From assembly GCA_003584865.1 (NCBI GenBank), contig QVQE01000152.1:1-44516 (forward strand): a stretch of 44,516 nt of DNA. The letters run 5' to 3'. This document shows positions 8,342-17,913 of this stretch, piece after piece; position 1 is the stretch's first letter; each line of letters begins with the position of its first letter. The DNA is from Methylococcales bacterium. Its GTDB lineage: Bacteria; Pseudomonadota; Gammaproteobacteria; Methylococcales; Methylomonadaceae. Position numbers and translations under genes: made by a program. Under the pieces are notes generated by a model. That model saw nothing but the letters and a program-made list of their open reading frames with translations. It did not search any database and was not told where the DNA came from.

Positions 8342-9907
8342 TTAAAGATTCCGAACGTAAACCTCCCATCCTGGAAGCTTCTCCTGCAATCGGTAATGAG
8401 TCCACTCATCTGAGAACTCAGAATCTATGCAAAAGAAATTGATGAAATTGAAATTGGAATCTTCGACGCTCTGGTTGTTTGCAGTCCTTATAGCCACAAC
8501 CTGTGGTTGCCATCTCTTAAGGTCTTCAGTAGCGAAATGGGCAGAAACTGCTTGCAAGCGTTCTGCCTGTTCGGCTTCGGCTTTACCACGTTGTTTTAAC
8601 ATAAGCGTCCCTGGAACTATAAACTGATGCATACTTCGCGATGCCCAGGACCCCGGCAATATCACTGCAAGCGGAAAGGCATCGGAGAGAGAAGTACTCC
8701 ATATTACCCAGGGCTTTCCCTGTGAATAATTTGCAATGGATTGGTATAAAGGTACTCTAAGTACATCAACCAGCAAAGGTCTATCTTTACCGCTGACATA
8801 AGACACAATAGAAAAGACAGCAATGGACAGTGAGACCCATATCCATTGGGGTACATACGAAGATAATGCCGGTTTATTAGGGCGAGGTTTGTACAATAAA
8901 TCGGCCAAAGCCAAACTCAAACTAAAAACAATCAACAAGTTGGTAGGAAGAATTTGATAATCCCAACCTTTGCTTTGCAGTACGGCCAACAGCAACCAAA
9001 CACCGGACGCAAAAATAAAACCAATAACCAAGCGTTTGCATGCATGAGTTAACGGCATAAAGTATAGAACCGTGGATACTAAGGCAAAAATTATAATTTG
9101 GCGTTTAAAAGCATGCAGGATAACCACTTTCATGTCTTGATTGAAACCAAAATACACTTGCCATGTAATTTGCATATTTTCAATCCAATCCTGAAAGTAA
9201 AGCCACACGACTACTACGTAGACCAAGCTAACCAAAGTCAATGTCATAGCTTCCAAACAAAAAAGTACCCGCCATTTGCGTTGCTGACAAGCCCTCCACA
9301 CAAAGAATACGGCAGGAACCACCAAAAAAAATGGCTTGATTAAAAAACCCAAAGAAGCAATGAGCCAGTAAATAATTACAGTCGACTTCGATTGATATTC
9401 AGAACCTAAAATATCGTCCACCAGCCATTTACATAATGCTGGCAAAGCCAAACAGATGCTTAAGTGCTCACGCTGCCCGCTGTGATAACCAGGTAACACG
9501 ACGATGACCAACAAAATAACCAGCCAACGCAACCACCAAGGTACATTCGGTAAAACCCGGGCAACTTGATAATCTATAACGTAGCTAGCAGCCAGTGTAA
9601 TAGTACCGATTAACGCCGTAAATACTGCCCAGCCGGAAATCCCGGTTAGATTGGCCAACAAAACCACCGGCAGGTAAAGAAAAACAATTAAGGGCGGATT
9701 GGTTTCCAGAATGTCTCGATAAAATAGCCCCCCATCCAATAAACGTTGCGCTTCGATAAGATAGGGAGCCGCATCATGATTAGGTGCCCAAACAAACACA
9801 TGAACCCAGTAGATAAGACCAACCACCAACAATGCTATACTTGCCTTAACAAACTGTTCTGAAAAGTGGTTTGTATTAGTCAATTTTAAATTTGAAATCT
9901 CTATCAT
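8342..9907 (-). CDS. Polytopic membrane glycosyltransferase (GT-C like)
   Basis: A 521-residue membrane protein with about ten hydrophobic helices and a soluble C-terminus. The first periplasmic loop holds NHDAAPYLIEAQRLLDGG followed by DILETNPP, the pattern of acidic residues seen after helix 1 in PMT/ArnT-type GT-C enzymes, which use polyprenyl-phosphate sugars. This fits the neighbouring GtrA-GT2 fusion, which would supply such a donor. It converges with that gene with only 40 bases between stops. Donor and acceptor are unknown. The membrane nature is certain; the transferase call rests on the loop motif. Confidence 0.65.
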   Translation of the reverse strand: MIEISNLKLTNTNHFSEQFVKASIALLVVGLIYWVHVFVWAPNHDAAPYLIEAQRLLDGGLFYRDILETNPPLIVFLYLPVVLLANLTGISGWAVFTALIGTITLAASYVIDYQVARVLPNVPWWLRWLVILLVIVVLPGYHSGQREHLSICLALPALCKWLVDDILGSEYQSKSTVIIYWLIASLGFLIKPFFLVVPAVFFVWRACQQRKWRVLFCLEAMTLTLVSLVYVVVVWLYFQDWIENMQITWQVYFGFNQDMKVVILHAFKRQIIIFALVSTVLYFMPLTHACKRLVIGFIFASGVWLLLAVLQSKGWDYQILPTNLLIVFSLSLALADLLYKPRPNKPALSSYVPQWIWVSLSIAVFSIVSYVSGKDRPLLVDVLRVPLYQSIANYSQGKPWVIWSTSLSDAFPLAVILPGSWASRSMHQFIVPGTLMLKQRGKAEAEQAERLQAVSAHFATEDLKRWQPQVVAIRTANNQSVEDSNFNFINFFCIDSEFSDEWTHYRLQEKLPGWEVYVRNL

Positions 9908-10122
9908 TGTTTCGCAAAAAATATTAGTTTGTTCTACAGGAGGTTAGGTCATCTATCTGTTGTTGAAAACAGAAATTGAGCATTTACTCTGCCATCATAT
10001 CGCACGACGGGTACGTAGGTCAAAAGTCTATTCATGCATTAGTATTGAGCCGTAAACTCTTCGGCATTAAGCAAATCACTAAGTCTTGACCCTGTTATCC
10101 TTAATTGAGTAGCCAGCACGTT

Positions 10123-10159
10123 TTTAGCACCCCATCATTAATAAAGATGGGGTGCTAAA
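10123..10159 (-). terminator. Strong 14-bp hairpin after the secreted protein gene
   Basis: TTTAGCACCCCATC (10123-10136) pairs with GATGGGGTGCTAAA (10146-10159) around a 9-base loop, 12 bases after the stop of the gene at 10171. There is no U tract beyond the stem on the minus strand, so it may protect the mRNA 3' end or work as a non-canonical terminator. Confidence 0.5.
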
Positions 10160-10170
10160 GAGCCTTAAGT

Positions 10171-12861
10171 TTATTGAATAAATAGCTGATTCGTCATTGT
10201 TGCAGTACACACGTTATAACTCGACAAAGGTGTTGCCGCCACTGTGTTAAGTGCTATACTTTTTGGCGTAGATAACGTTAAGTCCTCGTACGCACCAAAA
10301 GGATCGCTAGTGGGAGATGCTAACTTGTAGTACATAAACAAATCATTACCACAACCTATTGCATCCGCTAACTCCGCCTGCACAACCTGATTAATTCGAA
10401 CATCGCTTTCAGCCGACTCAACGATAGCCTGATTGGTTCTATTAACCGTCAGGTCAGGACCACCTTCATACATCAGGGTTTTGAGTCCATAATAATTAGC
10501 CAGACTTTTGAATTTAGCACCATAGTCAATCCCACCGTGGTATAAAGACAACCCCGAAAAGCCCGGTAGTATGAGGTTTATACCCGTTTGTAGCGAAGCA
10601 AACAAACCTGCTATATCAGTATAAGCGGTCTGAGGTGAAAAATAAGGCGCACCGCCGATGCCGTACAGATATTGACTAGGCGCTCCAAAATTCGCATTTA
10701 GATACTTGAGTGAGTCCTCAGTATAGTATGGCTGTACATATTGAGACATATAAACAGGTCTGATCGTATTATTAATAGCCGATGAACCAAAAACACCCGC
10801 AAACAATTGACTTATTTTTAAGGTTTGATGGGCTGCTCTTCGGTATCCCCAATACCACTGGTTATTTATATTATCGTAATTTAGGGTCGGATCAGCGCCG
10901 GAACTGACATCGGCTACTGCTGCTGCGGTAAGATTATGGGTTTGAGAAAACATTCCGTTCCACAATTCATTACTGTACTCCACATAAACATGGATACCAG
11001 GTTTTAGCGTCTTCTTAATCAAGGTTGCTAACTGAACAACATAGTTATTAGCTGTCATATCATTTAAATTGACCTGATCAGGAATATTAATCCAGACATC
11101 TTTACCTGATGCATTAGCAAGCTGAATAACATATTCCCAGGCAATACCCAGTGAACCTTGTTGAGTCGGATCAGTGACCGACTTTCGAGTCGCCCAACCC
11201 GTTGCCGGATTAGAATTTGTTCCCAGCGCCTCCATCATACGAATGGTACTAAAGGGTGCGATTGCGTTTAAAATCTCAGAAGTAAATACTTGGCTAGTGC
11301 CATTAGCGTAACCAGGACGCAATAACTTTAAATTTTGAACGCCATTTGTGGTATTCAAAAATACAAGCGCAACTTGTTGATCGGTTGGTTGTACAATCAC
11401 ATCAGCCGTCGTGGTGTTGGTTGCAGAATTATAAACCTGGTTTTTAACTAACCCAAAGTTGTAGCCCCTTACAGTTGCCTGACCTGTAAAACTTAGTTTA
11501 TAAGTCCCAAACATGCTTGGATACGTAGTGTTCAAAGGACGCGCTAAAGGGTCGCCAGGGTTGGTAATAAAATACACGCCAAAATCCGTTGTTGGCCATC
11601 CATTAGCATCCAAAGGTACTGGACAGTTTACAGGATCCCATGGGCACTTTAAGGATGCAAAACCTCGTGCCTGCTTCATCACATCAATAAAGGTGAGTTG
11701 TCTATCACCCCAATCGTTGACATACCCAATATTAATACCCATCTTAGAACCCGCATTAACGACAGAAGAGGTCGTCGTAATCGTTGCATTTTGGGTTACA
11801 GTGCTGCCATCCAAACCTGCGCAGGTCAATGTGTAAATGGTTGCACTATTTAAGGCTGGAGTGGTAAAAGTGCCTGATAATGCTTCAGCGCCTCTCCATC
11901 CTCCAGCGCCTACACAAGAGCTTGTACTGGTTGATAGCCACGTTAACACAGAAGTCGAACCCATCGCTATCGAAGAGGAACTGGCACTGAATGTCAGTGT
12001 GGGAGGCAATGGATGACCACCCACGGTAACAGATGCTGATTGGGCAACGGTGGACTTACCATCCAAACCTGTACATGTCAGTATAAAAACAGCTGAACTG
12101 GGCAAAGCCGCAGTAGTAAAAGTACCTGACAATGCTTGGGAACCTGTCCAGGTTCCGGATGCCAGACAGGACACCGTATTCGTTGATGACCACGATAATA
12201 CCGAAGTTGCTCCCACTGCTATTGAAGCCGGGCTAGTCGTCAAAGTTAAAGTCGGTGCTGGTGGCGCTGCAACTGAAATCCTAGTCGTTTGAGCTACTGT
12301 TGTTTTTCCATCCAAACCTGTACAAGTCAGCGTATGGTCGGTTGCAGTAGTCAAAACGGGTGTGGTAAAGGTACCGGATACAGGTTTTGAACCTGTCCAT
12401 CCCCCCGACGCTATACAAGATTTCGTATTCGCTGATGACCACGTTAATGCAGCCGTTGCATGGTAGGCTATTGAAGCTGGGCTAGGCTGCAAGGTTAAGG
12501 TCGGTGGTGGTGGTGCAACGGTAACACTAGCCGTTTTGGCTACTGTTGTTTTTCCATCCAAACCCGTACAAGTCAGTGTATAAACAGTTGTAGTGGTCAA
12601 TACTGGCGTGGTAAAGGTGCCTGATACAGGCTTTGAACCTGTCCATCCCCCTGACGCTACACAAGATGTCGTATTCGCTGATGACCATGATAATACAGAC
12701 GCCGCATTATAGGCTATTGACGCGGGACTAGCTGAAATAGCTATCGTTGGCAGAGGTATAACAACCGCTGCAACTTTTGTTGACGTTACCGCATAGGAGG
12801 AATTTATCCATAGCGTAATAAAGCCAAAGAGTAAAAAACCAGGTATATTTTGTGTTTTCAT
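10171..12861 (-). CDS. Secreted protein: four Ig-like repeats plus GH-like domain
   Basis: An 896-residue exported protein with a signal peptide (about 1-24, ending SSYA). Residues 39-362 are four Ig-like repeats of about 80 residues, each with a Cys pair (67/98, 149/180, 232/263, 316/347) and the signature LSWSS...SC...GGWTGS...SGTFTTP...YTLTCTGLDG. From about 372 a single domain starts at MGINIGYVNDWGD and includes VYVEYSNELWNG near 625-636. The Asn-Glu pair after a strand recalls the acid/base site of clan A glycoside hydrolases; such proteins are often named cellulose- or carbohydrate-binding. Substrate and activity are not established. The repeats likely hold the domain away from the cell surface. 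Confidence 0.75.
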   Translation of the reverse strand: MKTQNIPGFLLFGFITLWINSSYAVTSTKVAAVVIPLPTIAISASPASIAYNAASVLSWSSANTTSCVASGGWTGSKPVSGTFTTPVLTTTTVYTLTCTGLDGKTTVAKTASVTVAPPPPTLTLQPSPASIAYHATAALTWSSANTKSCIASGGWTGSKPVSGTFTTPVLTTATDHTLTCTGLDGKTTVAQTTRISVAAPPAPTLTLTTSPASIAVGATSVLSWSSTNTVSCLASGTWTGSQALSGTFTTAALPSSAVFILTCTGLDGKSTVAQSASVTVGGHPLPPTLTFSASSSSIAMGSTSVLTWLSTSTSSCVGAGGWRGAEALSGTFTTPALNSATIYTLTCAGLDGSTVTQNATITTTSSVVNAGSKMGINIGYVNDWGDRQLTFIDVMKQARGFASLKCPWDPVNCPVPLDANGWPTTDFGVYFITNPGDPLARPLNTTYPSMFGTYKLSFTGQATVRGYNFGLVKNQVYNSATNTTTADVIVQPTDQQVALVFLNTTNGVQNLKLLRPGYANGTSQVFTSEILNAIAPFSTIRMMEALGTNSNPATGWATRKSVTDPTQQGSLGIAWEYVIQLANASGKDVWINIPDQVNLNDMTANNYVVQLATLIKKTLKPGIHVYVEYSNELWNGMFSQTHNLTAAAVADVSSGADPTLNYDNINNQWYWGYRRAAHQTLKISQLFAGVFGSSAINNTIRPVYMSQYVQPYYTEDSLKYLNANFGAPSQYLYGIGGAPYFSPQTAYTDIAGLFASLQTGINLILPGFSGLSLYHGGIDYGAKFKSLANYYGLKTLMYEGGPDLTVNRTNQAIVESAESDVRINQVVQAELADAIGCGNDLFMYYKLASPTSDPFGAYEDLTLSTPKSIALNTVAATPLSSYNVCTATMTNQLFIQ
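11776..12747 (-). repeat. Four tandem Ig-like repeat units in the secreted protein gene
   Basis: Repeat units encode residues 39-115, 120-197, 203-280 and 287-362. The first two are nearly identical in places (WSSANT, SGGWTGSKPVSGTFTTPVLTT), also at DNA level, pointing to recent duplication; the last is the most diverged. Confidence 0.85.
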
Positions 12862-13395
12862 CGCCTTAAATCCTTTAGAACCTTCTTCAAAGAAAGTTAT
12901 GCTTTACTTACAAAAACTAACGGAAATTAGCATTTAGCAAAAAATTACGATAAAACTACCGATCAAGTTGATCTGTTTAAATCACTCAAGAGATCATGCA
13001 GATAACTAGAGATCACCTAATCGATGGGTAATTCGACTTATGCCAACTGCTCTCGTTAGCTATGTCAGGAACTGGCAAAATTCGCTAGTATTTGATTTAT
13101 GATAATGCACCTGGTTAAGCACACCAAAGGAATGAGGGTTATATCTTTATATGTTTTCATATCGGTCACCTTGAAGTTACTAGATGTTGAGCACACCAAC
13201 CGAGCTAACTCAACAAATTTTGAAGATTAATGCATTATTTGTTTCAAATTTAATCCATGAATACAATTGTTATCTGTATTCATGGAAATAAAATATCAAT
13301 CATTAAGACAATAAGTCCCACTTGCCCCTAAAATACCATTTAATCTAAAGCAAAGCAATATCTTTTTCTCGCAAATAACCTGCCCTAACATCGCC
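12862..13395. other. 534-base gap with one perfect hairpin
   Basis: No convincing gene. It holds an 11-bp perfect inverted repeat, CCATGAATACA (13255-13265) with TGTATTCATGG (13275-13285), loop 9 bases, without a U tract on either strand. A second, weaker pair GTTGAG/CTCAAC is at 13186-13214. It must also contain the promoter of the secreted protein gene, which I cannot place with confidence. Confidence 0.5.
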
Positions 13396-14847
13396 CTAAA
13401 AATATCGGGCATTTACCCAGAAATGCACAGCGATACTCGCAAAATAACCCAGTAAGATTACGGGTGTCCAACGCATGTGGAAAGCAAAAGAGTAGCCTTC
13501 CTTAATCAGACCAAGCAAAGCAACCCCAGGCGCAGAACCAATCGCCAACAAACTTCCGCCGACACCCAAAGTTAAAGTTAATAGTAGCCATTGACCCGTT
13601 ACAAGATCTGGATGCATACTCAATACGGCAAACATTAAGGTTCCGTTATCTACGAATGCAGAGGAAAGACCTATAATCGTATTAGCCAGGGTAGGGCTAA
13701 TAGATCCGAATAAAAAATGTGCAATGGCGTCAAGATAGCCAATAAATCCAAGGGCTCCAATTAACATCATCGCCCCATAGAAAAAAAGCAGCGTATCCCA
13801 ATCCACAGTACTAATATTTTTAAAAATATCAAAGTCCTGTTTTTTATTATTTCGCGGTGCTTCTACTTGAAAGAGTTGGTAGACATGAGCAAAGTCACTT
13901 TTTACTTCATGAGCCGTTTTGGTCAAGTAGTAACTAAAAAACTGTAATAAACCAAGTCCCGCCATCATTCCTGCTGCTGGCGGCAGTTGCAAGACGATAT
14001 TTGACCAAACCGTAATGGATAACGTGAGCATAAAAAGGAAAATCACCACCCTACTGCCACGACGTAACCAAATTTTACTTGTCGAAGCAGCAGGCGTTTC
14101 TTTAGGAACAAAAAAATGCATGACAACTGCCGGCACCAGAAAATTAACCATACACGGAACAGCTAAAGTGAAGAACTCATAAAATGGCAGGATTTTATTT
14201 TGCCAGACAAACAGCGTTGAAATACCACCTAAAGGACTTAAAGACCCCCCCGCATTGCTTGCTACAACAATATTTAGGCAAGCCAAAGCAACAAACTCTT
14301 TATTTCTTTTACCGACCGCAGCCGCAACAGAACCAAGTATCAAAGCTATCGCCATACCACTAATTACAGTAGAAAGCAGAAAAGCCAGAACACCTGTAAT
14401 CCAGAATAATTGCCTATAACTATATTGCCTATTGAGTAGCCATATTCTAAGGGCGTCGAAAACCCCTCGCTCCTCCATAGCATTTAAATAAGTCATTGAG
14501 ACCAGAATAAATAAAAACAACTCAATATAAGCTAACAAATTGCTTTCAAAAGCGAGTGCTGCTACTTTGGCTTCTCCTTGAAATGAGTAATAAATACATA
14601 TCGCAAACCAAACTAAAGATGATCCTAAAACCATAGGTTTAGACTTACGTAATTCCAGTACTTCTTCTGACATGGCAGCTATGTACGCCAACACGGTAAC
14701 AAATATGGAAAGGTAACCAACGATATGACTTGTTAAGCTAATCGGCTTAGGGGAATTTAAAACATCGGTTCCTTCGCCGGCAAAAGACACCAAAGGAAGT
14801 AGAAACAATAATCCGAGAGTTAAAAACTTTAATAAATTGCTATTCAT
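13396..14847 (-). CDS. nhaD: Na+/H+ antiporter NhaD
   Basis: A 483-residue protein with an N-terminal signal-like helix and about twelve further membrane helices, matching the NhaD group of the ion transporter superfamily. Typical motifs are NAGGSLSPLGGISTLFVWQ near 197-215 and SSAFVDNGTLMFAVLSM near 392-408, two re-entrant regions in this fold. Its role is exchange of cytoplasmic Na+ or Li+ for external protons, for salt and alkali tolerance. It is monocistronic, with the next minus-strand gene more than 500 bases downstream. A terminator-like hairpin lies about 130 bases upstream of its start, suggesting leader control. Confidence 0.88.
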   Translation of the reverse strand: MNSNLLKFLTLGLLFLLPLVSFAGEGTDVLNSPKPISLTSHIVGYLSIFVTVLAYIAAMSEEVLELRKSKPMVLGSSLVWFAICIYYSFQGEAKVAALAFESNLLAYIELFLFILVSMTYLNAMEERGVFDALRIWLLNRQYSYRQLFWITGVLAFLLSTVISGMAIALILGSVAAAVGKRNKEFVALACLNIVVASNAGGSLSPLGGISTLFVWQNKILPFYEFFTLAVPCMVNFLVPAVVMHFFVPKETPAASTSKIWLRRGSRVVIFLFMLTLSITVWSNIVLQLPPAAGMMAGLGLLQFFSYYLTKTAHEVKSDFAHVYQLFQVEAPRNNKKQDFDIFKNISTVDWDTLLFFYGAMMLIGALGFIGYLDAIAHFLFGSISPTLANTIIGLSSAFVDNGTLMFAVLSMHPDLVTGQWLLLTLTLGVGGSLLAIGSAPGVALLGLIKEGYSFAFHMRWTPVILLGYFASIAVHFWVNARYF

Positions 14848-15300
14848 TTATTTCCAGAATAATTATGTTAAATCGTGAATTCAGCCCGAAAATACGGCCT
14901 ATCGTCAGACATTATAGATGCCACAAAAAGTTTTGTCCTTTAGCTTTGTCGACTAAATATAAAAAATCTCCTGTTCTAAAAAAAACACCCAATAAATGAC
15001 TAATCTATCAGGGTGCTATTGAAAGTAAAGTGACACAGCAAAATTCTGCCTGAATTAATAACAGATTTGCCTTAAGCGGGTGACTTAGCCGTTATCACAC
15101 ATATTGCTATTTTGAGTATAGGGTGGGTTTACATAGAAGCGCATTAAGTGTTAGCATCCATACAAATAATAGCGCCGATAAGCTTTTGTATAAGTCGCCT
15201 TTACTGTTATAAACATATCTTATTGACTTTAGCAATTGGCTCTTAATCAATTTAATTTTAATAACTTTTCTTCAATTAGCCATAACTAAAAACTCAGAAT
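14848..15300. other. 453-base divergent region, nhaD leader
   Basis: It contains the hairpin at 14978-15017 and, on the minus strand upstream of it, a possible small stem GTGA/TCAC around TAACGGCTAAG (near 15080-15100) and AATTC/GAATT around AGGCA (near 15040-15056). Together these could be a structured leader of about 100 bases. No gene seen. Confidence 0.35.
14978..15017 (-). terminator. Terminator-like hairpin in the nhaD leader
   Basis: On the minus strand AGCACCC pairs with GGGTGTT (one G-U) around a 20-base loop, followed by eight U residues (14985-14978). No minus-strand gene lies upstream before the divergent gene at 15301, so the site either attenuates nhaD or ends a small RNA. Confidence 0.5.
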
Positions 15301-16440
15301 ATGATAACTAACAGATTTGTTGTAGGACTTAAACTATTCAAGCTTCAATGTAGAAAAGCTGTAGTCAGCAAAATAGGCTTATTAACCCCTTTCTTCAAAT
15401 ATGGTAATGCTAAACGCATCCTGTTTATTACCGAAGCCAATCCAATTGCACAAACACAAATATTTCCTTTTTTATTTTATGATCAAGCCTTATCAAAGCA
15501 GCCGTTAGCACTGCGTGAACTACCTTTAGATCGATTCAAATCCAATAATCATCCCTATCAGGGTCATCTGGATATCATTTTTTTACAAACCTGGTTCGAT
15601 TATACAAATGATGAAATGAGCGCATTGATCGCGTCAATTAAACAGAAATGGCCACAAGCCAAGTTAGTCTATGCTGATTGGTTTGCAAATACCGATTTAC
15701 GTTATGCTGAAGTTTTAGATAAGCATATTGATGCCTATTTGAAAAAAACCATCGTAAAAGATTTTAACCAATACTTGCGTCCTACTCTGGGTCATACATT
15801 ACTAACCGATTATTATAACCGCTTATTTTTCCTGGAAGATAATGAGTTCAATTTTAAAATTCCTGAGAGCTTTCAAGAAAAAATATTTATAGGCTCTAGT
15901 TTTGTCTTTGCAGATTATCTTCTAAAGAGATTTCTTCTACCATTTCCTGAAAATGAAAATCGTAGCATTGATATTCATGCGCGACTTGCTATCTCAGGCA
16001 CCCCCTGGTATCAAGGGATGCGCCAACAATGTTTTGATAAAGTGCAGAATTGTGCATCCAAAAATAAGCTGGTTAGTCAAGATAGAGTCTCTAATGACGT
16101 TTTTTTAGAGGAACTTTTGGACTCTAAAATTTGTTTTAGTCCTTTTGGCTATGGTGAAGTCTGTTGGCGAGATTTTGAGGGAATGTGTACAGGAAGTTTA
16201 GTGTTCAAACAAGATATGTCCCACGCAATTTGTAGCCCCGATATATTTATACCTTATGAAACTTACATACCTTTGGCTTATGATTTAAGCGACTTTGATG
16301 AGAAATTGGATTATTACCTTACAAATCCAGCAGAGCGGACACGAATTGCCCGCAACGCTTTTCAACGGATACATAGTTATTTTATAAATGACGAGTTTTT
16401 ACAAGATATGCGCCCTTTTTTGGAAAGTCTGGATTTATAA
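15301..16440 (+). CDS. CgeB/YkvP-like glycosyltransferase
   Basis: A 379-residue cytoplasmic protein. The C-terminal third carries the pattern of the glycosyltransferase 1 family section found in spore protein CgeB/YkvP: SKICFSPFGYGEVCWRDFEGM near 277-297 (in two parts, FSPFGYGEVCWRD and FEGMCTGSLVF), with the E of W-R-D-F-E and the following small residues at the sugar-nucleotide site, then SDFDEKLDYYLTNP and a final helix. The N-terminal half is of unknown fold. ATG 15301 has no good Shine-Dalgarno. The next gene starts 15 bases after the stop and is likely cotranscribed. Acceptor unknown; surface glycan synthesis is the likely context. Confidence 0.65.
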   Translation: MITNRFVVGLKLFKLQCRKAVVSKIGLLTPFFKYGNAKRILFITEANPIAQTQIFPFLFYDQALSKQPLALRELPLDRFKSNNHPYQGHLDIIFLQTWFDYTNDEMSALIASIKQKWPQAKLVYADWFANTDLRYAEVLDKHIDAYLKKTIVKDFNQYLRPTLGHTLLTDYYNRLFFLEDNEFNFKIPESFQEKIFIGSSFVFADYLLKRFLLPFPENENRSIDIHARLAISGTPWYQGMRQQCFDKVQNCASKNKLVSQDRVSNDVFLEELLDSKICFSPFGYGEVCWRDFEGMCTGSLVFKQDMSHAICSPDIFIPYETYIPLAYDLSDFDEKLDYYLTNPAERTRIARNAFQRIHSYFINDEFLQDMRPFLESLDL

Positions 16441-16455
16441 GCTACACGATAACTG

Positions 16456-17913
16456 ATGACAACGACAACTGAAATTTTTCCTTGGAACGACAACTTTAAT
16501 ACCGGCATTGATACTATTGATCAGCAACATGTTAAATTAGTGGCGTTAATTAATAAACTTGCGGATAATTTATACGGTCTATTGGACACTAACGGACTGG
16601 ATAGTATTTTTACCGAGTTACTGTCTTATGCGGATTATCACTTCCATACAGAAGAAGCTATCTGGACAAAATACTTTAGAAATAACCAACTAGTACTAAA
16701 CCATAAGGACGCCCATCGGCAGTTTTTTTATAGCCTGCAGAACCTGAAAAACGAAGTAAATACCGAACAACCCTTTAGTCAGGTTATCTCGAAAATCATT
16801 TCGTTCTTAACTCATTGGTTGGCTTACCATATTTTAAATAATGATATGCACATGGCTCATCTCGCTCTAGCAATAGAGTCCGGGTTATCTTATGAAGAAG
16901 CGAACATTAACGTTAAAGACAAAATGACTAAGGCCACGCAGGCTCTCATTGAGATTATTCTCTCAATGTATGACAAGCTTTCAATTCGTACCCTGCATTT
17001 AGTGAGTGAAATACGTGAGCGACAAAAAGCCGACGTAAAACTTCTTCTCGCCGCTAATGTATTTAAAAACACATTCGATAAGATTTGTATTACTGACTCA
17101 GACTTTCAGATTGTGGATGTTAATCCGAAGTTTTGTGAAATTACCCACCTTAAGTATGATGAACTAATCGGGTGCAATTTAAAAACACTTAAACCTGCCC
17201 TTGATGACCAGGAATTCTCACCTATTTTATGGGAAAACGTCAAAAATAAAGGATACTGGTCTGGTGAAATTCGATATCCGGTTCAAAAAGGCAAAATCGA
17301 ATCCGAATGGCTAACGCTCTCTTCAATCAAAGATGACCTGGGTACTATTACCAACTATGTTGGTGTATTTTCTAATGTATCTCAATTGTTAAAACGAAAA
17401 AACACACTTGAATCTTTGGCAAATTATGATGTTCTGACCCATTTACCCAATCGATTTCTGCTTAAAGATCGTTTAGAACAGGCTATCGTTAATTCCAACA
17501 GAAACTTTGAAAGATTTGCTGTTTGCTATCTGGATTTAGACAACTTTAAACCAGTGAACGACCGATTTGGTCATGCCGCTGGCGATCAATTATTGTGTGA
17601 AGTAGCGAATCGGTTTAAAAGAATTATCAGACGAAATGACACAGTAGCGAGAATCGGCGGCGATGAGTTTGTCATTATCCTGAGACAGATTAAAAATGAA
17701 GAAGATTGTAAGGATATATTAAGTCGATTATTAGTTGATATCAGTCAACCCATCCAAATTGGTACAGAAACTACCCTGGTTACAACGAGTATTGGCGTGG
17801 CCATTTATCCACAACATGGCCACGATTTTGAATCTTTGCTAAAAATAGCAGATAAAGCCATGTATGCCTCTAAACAACTAGGAAAATCACAGTACCACTT
17901 TGCTTCAGATTAG
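16456..17913 (+). CDS. Hemerythrin-PAS-GGDEF diguanylate cyclase
   Basis: A 485-residue signalling protein in three parts. Residues 1-135 are a bacteriohemerythrin domain with its di-iron ligands (H in DQQHVK, HFHTEE, NHKDAH, HWLAYH and NNDMH). A helical linker leads to a PAS domain at about 205-315. The GGDEF domain (about 320-483) has ARIGGDEF near 399-406 with an intact RxxD inhibitory site (RRND) five residues before it, so active c-di-GMP synthesis with product inhibition is expected. Oxygen or redox sensing through hemerythrin controlling c-di-GMP is the natural reading. Its stop codon overlaps the stop of the convergent epsC gene. Confidence 0.92.
   Translation: MTTTTEIFPWNDNFNTGIDTIDQQHVKLVALINKLADNLYGLLDTNGLDSIFTELLSYADYHFHTEEAIWTKYFRNNQLVLNHKDAHRQFFYSLQNLKNEVNTEQPFSQVISKIISFLTHWLAYHILNNDMHMAHLALAIESGLSYEEANINVKDKMTKATQALIEIILSMYDKLSIRTLHLVSEIRERQKADVKLLLAANVFKNTFDKICITDSDFQIVDVNPKFCEITHLKYDELIGCNLKTLKPALDDQEFSPILWENVKNKGYWSGEIRYPVQKGKIESEWLTLSSIKDDLGTITNYVGVFSNVSQLLKRKNTLESLANYDVLTHLPNRFLLKDRLEQAIVNSNRNFERFAVCYLDLDNFKPVNDRFGHAAGDQLLCEVANRFKRIIRRNDTVARIGGDEFVIILRQIKNEEDCKDILSRLLVDISQPIQIGTETTLVTTSIGVAIYPQHGHDFESLLKIADKAMYASKQLGKSQYHFASD

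Noticed and set aside
14848-15300. Naming the nhaD leader as a known sodium or lithium riboswitch
   Set aside because: I could not match conserved bases of any class by eye; left as a candidate only.
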